A stretch of DNA of 38,405 nt from Christensenellaceae bacterium. Its GTDB lineage: Bacteria; Bacillota; Clostridia; Christensenellales; CAAEEZ01. This document shows positions 33,966 through 38,405 of this stretch, piece by piece (within the stretch, counting starts at the first letter, position 1; the number at the start of each line of letters is the position of its first letter). The position numbers and the translations under genes were made by a program. Where the stretch lies: positions 1 through 38,405 of the forward strand of contig JAHHUG010000003.1 of assembly GCA_020024085.1 (NCBI GenBank), read 5' to 3'. Under the pieces are notes generated by a model. That model was given only the letters and a program-made list of their open reading frames with translations, had not been told where the DNA came from and searched no databases.

Positions 33966-35906
33966 ATGAAAGAAAAATTTTATATAACTACTGCTATTGC
34001 TTATACTTCTGCAAAGCCTCATATTGGTAATACCTATGAGATAGTGCTTGCAGACCTTGTTGCTAGAATGAAGAGAAAACAAGGTTATGATGTATTTTTC
34101 CAAACTGGAACAGATGAGCATGGCGAAAAGATAGAGTTAAAGGCAAAAGATGCTGGTATTAACCCACAAAATTATGTTGATAATGTTGCTGGCGAAATTA
34201 AAAGAATTTGGGACTTAATGAATACTTCATACGATAAGTTTATTCGTACAACAGATGAAGACCACGTAAAGCAAGTTCAAAAAATCTTCAAAAAGCTATA
34301 TGACCAAGGTGACATTTATAAGGGTGAGTACAATGGTTGGTACTGCACACCTTGTGAGTCTTTCTGGACAGAGAGCCAACTTGTTGATGGCAAATGCCCT
34401 GATTGTGGCAGACCTGTTAAAATGGCAAAGGAAGAGGCTTATTTCTTCAAAATGAGCAAATATGCCGACAAATTATTAAAATATTATGAGGATAATCCTG
34501 ATTTCATTACCCCTGTTTCAAGGAAAAATGAGTTGGTAAACAACTTCTTAAAGCCGGGACTACAAGACCTTTGTGTTTCTCGTACAAGCTTTAAGTGGGG
34601 TATACCTGTTGACTTTGATGACAAGCATGTAGTATATGTATGGCTTGATGCACTTACAAACTATATTACAGGTATTGGATATAATTGTGATGGCGAATCT
34701 AGTGAAAAATACAATCACTATTGGCCAGCAAATCTACACGTTATTGGTAAGGATATTATCCGTTTCCACTGTATTTATTGGCCTATATTCCTAATGGCAC
34801 TTGGAGAGCCACTTCCAAAACAAATTTTTGGTCACCCATGGTTGCTTCAAGATGGTGGCAAAATGAGTAAGTCAAAGGGTAATGTTATTTATGCTGATGA
34901 TTTAGTAGATTTTTATGGCGTAGATGCTGTTAGATATTTTCTACTTAGCAGAATGCCTTTTGATAACGATGGTATCATTAATTGGGATATCGTAACCGAT
35001 ACAAATAACAGCGAACTTGCTAATATTTATGGCAATCTAGTAAATAGAACTATTGCTATGACCAACAAATATTTTGGTGGTGTATTGGAAAATACTGGCG
35101 TAGCAGAGCCTATTGATGAGGAATTAAAGCAAGTAGTTATCGCTACACGTGATAAGGTTGCAGCAAAGGTTGATAAGTTCCACATTGCTGATAGCTTGGA
35201 CGATATTTTCGATATCTTTAGAAGAGCAAATAAGTATGTTGATGAGACTACACCTTGGATTCTTGCAAAAGATGAAAGCACATTGCCAAGACTAAAAACT
35301 GTTCTATACAACTTGACAGAGGCTATCATTGTAGGTACTTGTTTACTTGAACCATATATGCCAGAATCTTGCAACAAAGTTCTTCAAGAGTGTGGTGTAT
35401 CTATGAGAGATTGGGAAGACCTTGATAAGTTCGGCTTGCTTGAAAATGGTACAAAGGTTACAGAAAAGCCTGAAATTATTTTTGCAAGACTTGATGCTAA
35501 GGAAATTAACGACAAGGTTAAAGCAATGGAAGAGGCTAGAAAACCAAAAGAGGTTAAAAAGCCAGAGAATACAATTAAATTTGAGGAAATCTCTATTGAT
35601 GATTTTGCAAAATGTCAATTTTTAGTTGGTACAGTTCTTACTGCTGAAAAGGTAGAAAAGGCTGATAAATTATTAAAGATGACTATTGATGATGGTACTA
35701 AAGTTCGTACTGTTGTTAGTGGTATTGCAAAGTTCTATAAGCCAGAGGAAATGGTAGGAAAGCAAGTTGTACTTGTTGCTAACCTAAAGCCAGCAAAACT
35801 TAGAGGCATTGTAAGTGAGGGTATGATACTTTGTGCAGGTACTGATGATGACCTTGCAATTGTTGCTCCTATCAAAAAGATGCCATGTGGTACAGAGGTT
35901 AGATAA
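33966..35906 (+). CDS. metG: Methionyl-tRNA synthetase with C-terminal tRNA-binding domain
   Basis: MetG charges tRNA(Met) with methionine. The class I motif KPHIGN (residues 17-22) and KMSKS (299-303) are intact. The zinc knuckle has CXXC at 127/130 and 144/147. Residues about 545-646 form the Trbp111-like OB-fold (LVGTVLTAEKVEKADKLL, LRGIVSEGMILCA), which aids tRNA binding and dimer formation. The frame opens at 33933, but ATG at 33966 has GGAGGT 4 bases before it and starts conventionally (MKEKFYITTAIAY). Length 646 is normal. Its stop overlaps the tatD start in TAATG. Confidence 0.97.
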   Translation: MKEKFYITTAIAYTSAKPHIGNTYEIVLADLVARMKRKQGYDVFFQTGTDEHGEKIELKAKDAGINPQNYVDNVAGEIKRIWDLMNTSYDKFIRTTDEDHVKQVQKIFKKLYDQGDIYKGEYNGWYCTPCESFWTESQLVDGKCPDCGRPVKMAKEEAYFFKMSKYADKLLKYYEDNPDFITPVSRKNELVNNFLKPGLQDLCVSRTSFKWGIPVDFDDKHVVYVWLDALTNYITGIGYNCDGESSEKYNHYWPANLHVIGKDIIRFHCIYWPIFLMALGEPLPKQIFGHPWLLQDGGKMSKSKGNVIYADDLVDFYGVDAVRYFLLSRMPFDNDGIINWDIVTDTNNSELANIYGNLVNRTIAMTNKYFGGVLENTGVAEPIDEELKQVVIATRDKVAAKVDKFHIADSLDDIFDIFRRANKYVDETTPWILAKDESTLPRLKTVLYNLTEAIIVGTCLLEPYMPESCNKVLQECGVSMRDWEDLDKFGLLENGTKVTEKPEIIFARLDAKEINDKVKAMEEARKPKEVKKPENTIKFEEISIDDFAKCQFLVGTVLTAEKVEKADKLLKMTIDDGTKVRTVVSGIAKFYKPEEMVGKQVVLVANLKPAKLRGIVSEGMILCAGTDDDLAIVAPIKKMPCGTEVR

Positions 35907-36679
35907 TGATAGATACACATTGTCACCTAGATGATGACAAACTCTATCCTAACTATGAGCAAATTATACAAGAATTTGACAATTATGACATAGAAAAGGT
36001 AATTGATGCAGGCTCTAGCTATGAAAGTAGCAAAAGAGCTGTTGAGATTGCATCAAAGCACGACAGAGTATTCGCAACGGTTGGTATTCACCCAGAGGAA
36101 GTGGCAGAATACAATAACGAGGTGGAGGATTTTATCATAAAATCAGCATCTAACCCAAAGGTTGTAGCTGTTGGTGAAATCGGGCTTGACTACTACTATG
36201 AAGATGAAAACAGCCCAAGAGATATGCAAAAGGAGATATTTTGTAGGCAAATCGAGCTTGCGAACTATCTAAAATTGCCTATGGTTATCCACTTAAGAGA
36301 TGCTTATGAGGATATGTATAATATTCTTCGTGACAACAAATCAAAGCTAGGCTATGGTTTGGTGTTGCATTGTTATAGTGGTAGTAGGGAAATGTTAAGG
36401 GAGTATAACAAGTTTGATGCGTTTTACTCGTTTGGTGGTGCAATTACCTTCAAAAATTACGCAAAATACGATATGTTAAGAGCAGTTCCAACGGATAGAA
36501 TTATGCTTGAAACAGATAGCCCATATCTTACACCTGTTCCTTTTAGAGGCAAAACAAATACCCCACTTAATGTAGGACTTGTAGCAAAAAAACTAGCAGA
36601 GGTAAGGGAAGTTAGTGAGCAAGAAATTATAAGCATTACTACAAATAATGCAAAAACAATATATGGAAGGTTGAAATAA
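35906..36679 (+). CDS. tatD: TatD family metal-dependent hydrolase (DNase)
   Basis: The 257-residue TIM-barrel hydrolase has all the expected metal residues: His5 and His7 (DTHCHLD), Glu91 (VGEIGLDYY), His129 (VIHLRDA), His155 (LHCYSG) and Asp204 (LETDSPYLTP). Family members are 3'-5' DNA exonucleases or phosphoesterases. The gene is joined to metG and to the radical SAM gene by one-base overlaps, a common metG-tatD arrangement in Firmicutes. Confidence 0.96.
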   Translation: MIDTHCHLDDDKLYPNYEQIIQEFDNYDIEKVIDAGSSYESSKRAVEIASKHDRVFATVGIHPEEVAEYNNEVEDFIIKSASNPKVVAVGEIGLDYYYEDENSPRDMQKEIFCRQIELANYLKLPMVIHLRDAYEDMYNILRDNKSKLGYGLVLHCYSGSREMLREYNKFDAFYSFGGAITFKNYAKYDMLRAVPTDRIMLETDSPYLTPVPFRGKTNTPLNVGLVAKKLAEVREVSEQEIISITTNNAKTIYGRLK

Positions 36680-37272
36680 TGGATACAATAGTTTACGAAA
36701 TTGAGGGAAGTTTATATATCAATTTGACTAACAAATGTTCTAATAACTGCGATTTTTGTATTAGAAATCACAGGGACGGAATGGTTGATTATAACCTATG
36801 GTTATCTAAAACTCCTACTGCAAAGGAAATAATTGAAGAACTAAAAAATCAACATTTTGAGCAGTTCAACGAGATTGTTTTTTGTGGATACGGAGAGCCT
36901 TTATATGCCCTAGATGCGATGCTAGAGGTTGCAAAATTTGTAAAGGGTTACGGTCTTAAAACAAGAGTAAATACCAATGGTCAAGCAGATTTGATTTGTG
37001 GAGAGGGTGTTGCTAAAAAGTTTGATGGACTAATTGATATTGTAAATATCAGCTTGAATGAGGCTAGCAGAGAAAAGTATCAAAAGGTTTGCCATTGTGC
37101 TTTTGGCGAAAAGGGTTATGATGCTTTGCTTAAGTTCGCAGGAGAGGTTAAACAGTACTCAAAAGTTATATTTAGTATTGTTGATACCATTCCAAAAGAG
37201 GATATCGAAAAGTGCAAACAAATTGCAGAGGATATCGGTGTAACACTTAGAATTAGAGAATATATAAAGTAA
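36679..37272 (+). CDS. TatD-associated radical SAM protein
   Basis: The 197-residue protein has the cluster motif CSNNCDFC (Cys20, 24, 27), which binds a 4Fe-4S cluster and S-adenosylmethionine. The early SAM-binding strand FCGYGEPL is near residue 69, and TNGQADL follows. It is shorter than usual radical SAM barrels. Position directly after tatD, and this size, fit the family named TatD-linked radical SAM (TIGR04038). Its reaction is unknown to me. Cys residues at 136, 138 and 184 are extra. It is translationally coupled to tatD by TAATG. Confidence 0.92.
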   Translation: MDTIVYEIEGSLYINLTNKCSNNCDFCIRNHRDGMVDYNLWLSKTPTAKEIIEELKNQHFEQFNEIVFCGYGEPLYALDAMLEVAKFVKGYGLKTRVNTNGQADLICGEGVAKKFDGLIDIVNISLNEASREKYQKVCHCAFGEKGYDALLKFAGEVKQYSKVIFSIVDTIPKEDIEKCKQIAEDIGVTLRIREYIK

Positions 37273-37300
37273 AATAGGCAGAGATTTTTCTCTACCTATT
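37273..37300 (+). terminator. Weak terminator or processing hairpin after the radical SAM gene
   Basis: AATAGG and CCTATT (37273-37278, 37295-37300) plus AGAG and CTCT form an 11-position stem with one mismatch and a short T loop, followed by ATTTTAA. The T run is weak. Confidence 0.5.
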
Positions 37301-37303
37301 ATT

Positions 37304-37357
37304 TTAAGGACATAATTTTTTATCTTTTGTACATTATCTTTTGTACTTTGTCCTTAA
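37304..37357. repeat. Inverted repeat framing a 14-base tandem duplication before rsmA
   Basis: TTAAGGACA (37304-37312) matches TGTCCTTAA (37349-37357) perfectly as an inverted repeat. Between them TTATCTTTTGTAC is repeated twice in tandem with a 14-base step (about 37319-37346). The right arm overlaps a possible -35 box (TTGTCC, 37348-37353) of rsmA. Confidence 0.5.
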
Positions 37358-37388
37358 TCTTATTATGTGAATAAATTAAAATTATATT

Positions 37389-38216
37389 ATGAATATTAGA
37401 CAAATATTAAAAGATAATAACTTTAGGTTCAACCATAGCCTTGGTCAAAACTTTATTACTGATGAAAATTTGCTTAAGGACATTGTTGCAAAAAGTGGCA
37501 TTACAAGCGAGGATATCGTTGTTGAAATTGGTACTGGTGCAGGTACTTTAACAAGGGAGCTTGCATCTGTTTGCAAAAGGGTTGTTTCCTTTGAGCTAGA
37601 TAAAAACCTTATCCAAATACTTAATATCACTTTGCAAGGTCTTGATAATGTAGAGGTGGTTTTCAAAGATGTACTAAAGCTAAAAGATGAGGAACTTGCC
37701 GAGATTATTGGTGGTAAGTTTAAGGTGGTTGCAAATCTTCCTTACTACATCACAACCCCACTTATTATGAGGTTTTTGGAAAGTTCTTTGGATTGCGAAA
37801 GTATCACTATTATGATTCAACAAGAGGTGGCAGATAGACTTGTTGCAAGTAGTAATACTGCCGATTATGGTGTAATTACTGTTGCTGTTGAATTGTATGG
37901 CGATGCAAATATCGTATTAAATGTGCCAAAAACCTACTTTTATCCTATGCCAAAGGTCGATTCAGCCGTTGTTAAAATTGATGTAAATAGGGCAAAATAC
38001 GACGGAATAGATAGGAAAGAACTGATGAAACTTGTTAAGTGTGGATTTGCTATGCGAAGAAAGGTACTAACAAATAACCTTAAGTCTACCTACGGTATGG
38101 ATAGAGAAAAAGCAGAGGCAATTTTGCAATCGGTTGGACTGGATACAAAGGTTAGAGGAGAGGCACTTGGTATTCAGGATTATATCAAATTACTTGATGA
38201 AATCAAGAAAAATTAA
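37389..38216 (+). CDS. rsmA: 16S rRNA dimethyladenosine methyltransferase
   Basis: RsmA (KsgA) dimethylates two adjacent adenines near the 3' end of 16S rRNA during small-subunit assembly. The SAM loop VEIGTGAGTLT lies at 45-55, the catalytic NLPYYITTP at 116-124, and FYPMPKVDSAVV and FAMRRKVLTNNL follow. The 275-residue length is normal. ATG is preceded only by A/T bases with no ribosome site. A promoter-like TTGTCC(17)ATAAAT at 37348-37376 would start transcription only a few bases upstream, so the message may be nearly leaderless (inference). Confidence 0.96.
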   Translation: MNIRQILKDNNFRFNHSLGQNFITDENLLKDIVAKSGITSEDIVVEIGTGAGTLTRELASVCKRVVSFELDKNLIQILNITLQGLDNVEVVFKDVLKLKDEELAEIIGGKFKVVANLPYYITTPLIMRFLESSLDCESITIMIQQEVADRLVASSNTADYGVITVAVELYGDANIVLNVPKTYFYPMPKVDSAVVKIDVNRAKYDGIDRKELMKLVKCGFAMRRKVLTNNLKSTYGMDREKAEAILQSVGLDTKVRGEALGIQDYIKLLDEIKKN

Positions 38217-38244
38217 AGCAAAATAGATAAATAAATATAAATTT

Positions 38245-38270
38245 AGGGCTATAAATATAGCTCTTTTTTT
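38245..38270 (+). terminator. rsmA terminator
   Basis: AGGGCTAT (38245-38252) and ATAGCTCT (38257-38264) pair with one G-T and run into seven T. Beyond it, to the window end, I see only A/T-rich sequence with no gene. Confidence 0.88.
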
Positions 38271-38405
38271 ATGCAAAATAGTTGTTTAAGGGGGGTACTG
38301 ATATTGTACTAATAGTCGTAAAATAATATATAATTTGTAAGATTAATTAACATTATTATATTATATATAACCATACAAAACTTCTTTTTAGTAATATTAT
38401 ACGGG

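Overview
The window is a low-GC bacterial chromosome segment that reads best as an endospore-forming Firmicute, probably an uncultured Clostridia lineage. The evidence is the spmA/spmB pair, strong GGAGG-type ribosome sites, TTGACA/TATAAT-type promoters, a tetrahydrofolate riboswitch and a TatD-linked radical SAM gene. The standard bacterial code applies, since TGA is used as a stop (for example at 8299-8301). I see no phage, transposon, CRISPR, rRNA or tRNA.

Layout. (1) About 130-5600, minus strand: a folate operon. It starts from a promoter at 5573-5601, passes a THF riboswitch, and runs folC, folE, an HD-domain hydrolase gene, folP and a folB-folK fusion. A P1-family peptidase and a DUF4298 gene follow, then a terminator. 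The riboswitch leader contains a hairpin that hides the folC ribosome site and a competing pairing that would free it. (2) 5708-6919, minus: an archaeal-type phosphoglycerate mutase (apgM), divergent from (3) 7042-10228, plus: a PlsC-type acyltransferase with a zinc ribbon, overlapping a GH127-like protein that appears to lack the family's cysteines. (4) 10523-12977: a membrane acyltransferase-like protein and a TetR regulator (minus), divergent from a DUF4380-like protein (plus). A palindrome sits on the tetR promoter.

(5) 12978-31280 is the most unusual part. About 850 bases without a convincing gene carry a T-tract array with a period near 11 bases. A single gene of 17.4 kb follows, with its own promoter and terminator. 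It encodes a 5804-residue lipoprotein built from about 14 diverged copies of a unit of about 318 residues, then a different C-terminal region. I do not recognise its family.

(6) 31357-38270: an AEC transporter, a DUF1858 redox-disulfide protein, spmB/spmA (minus), then a tightly packed metG-tatD-radical SAM operon and rsmA. These are ordinary housekeeping and sporulation genes. Several start codons were moved downstream of the longest reading frame because a good ribosome site sits before the internal ATG (folC, folE, folP, metG, the GH127-like gene and the DUF4380-like gene).
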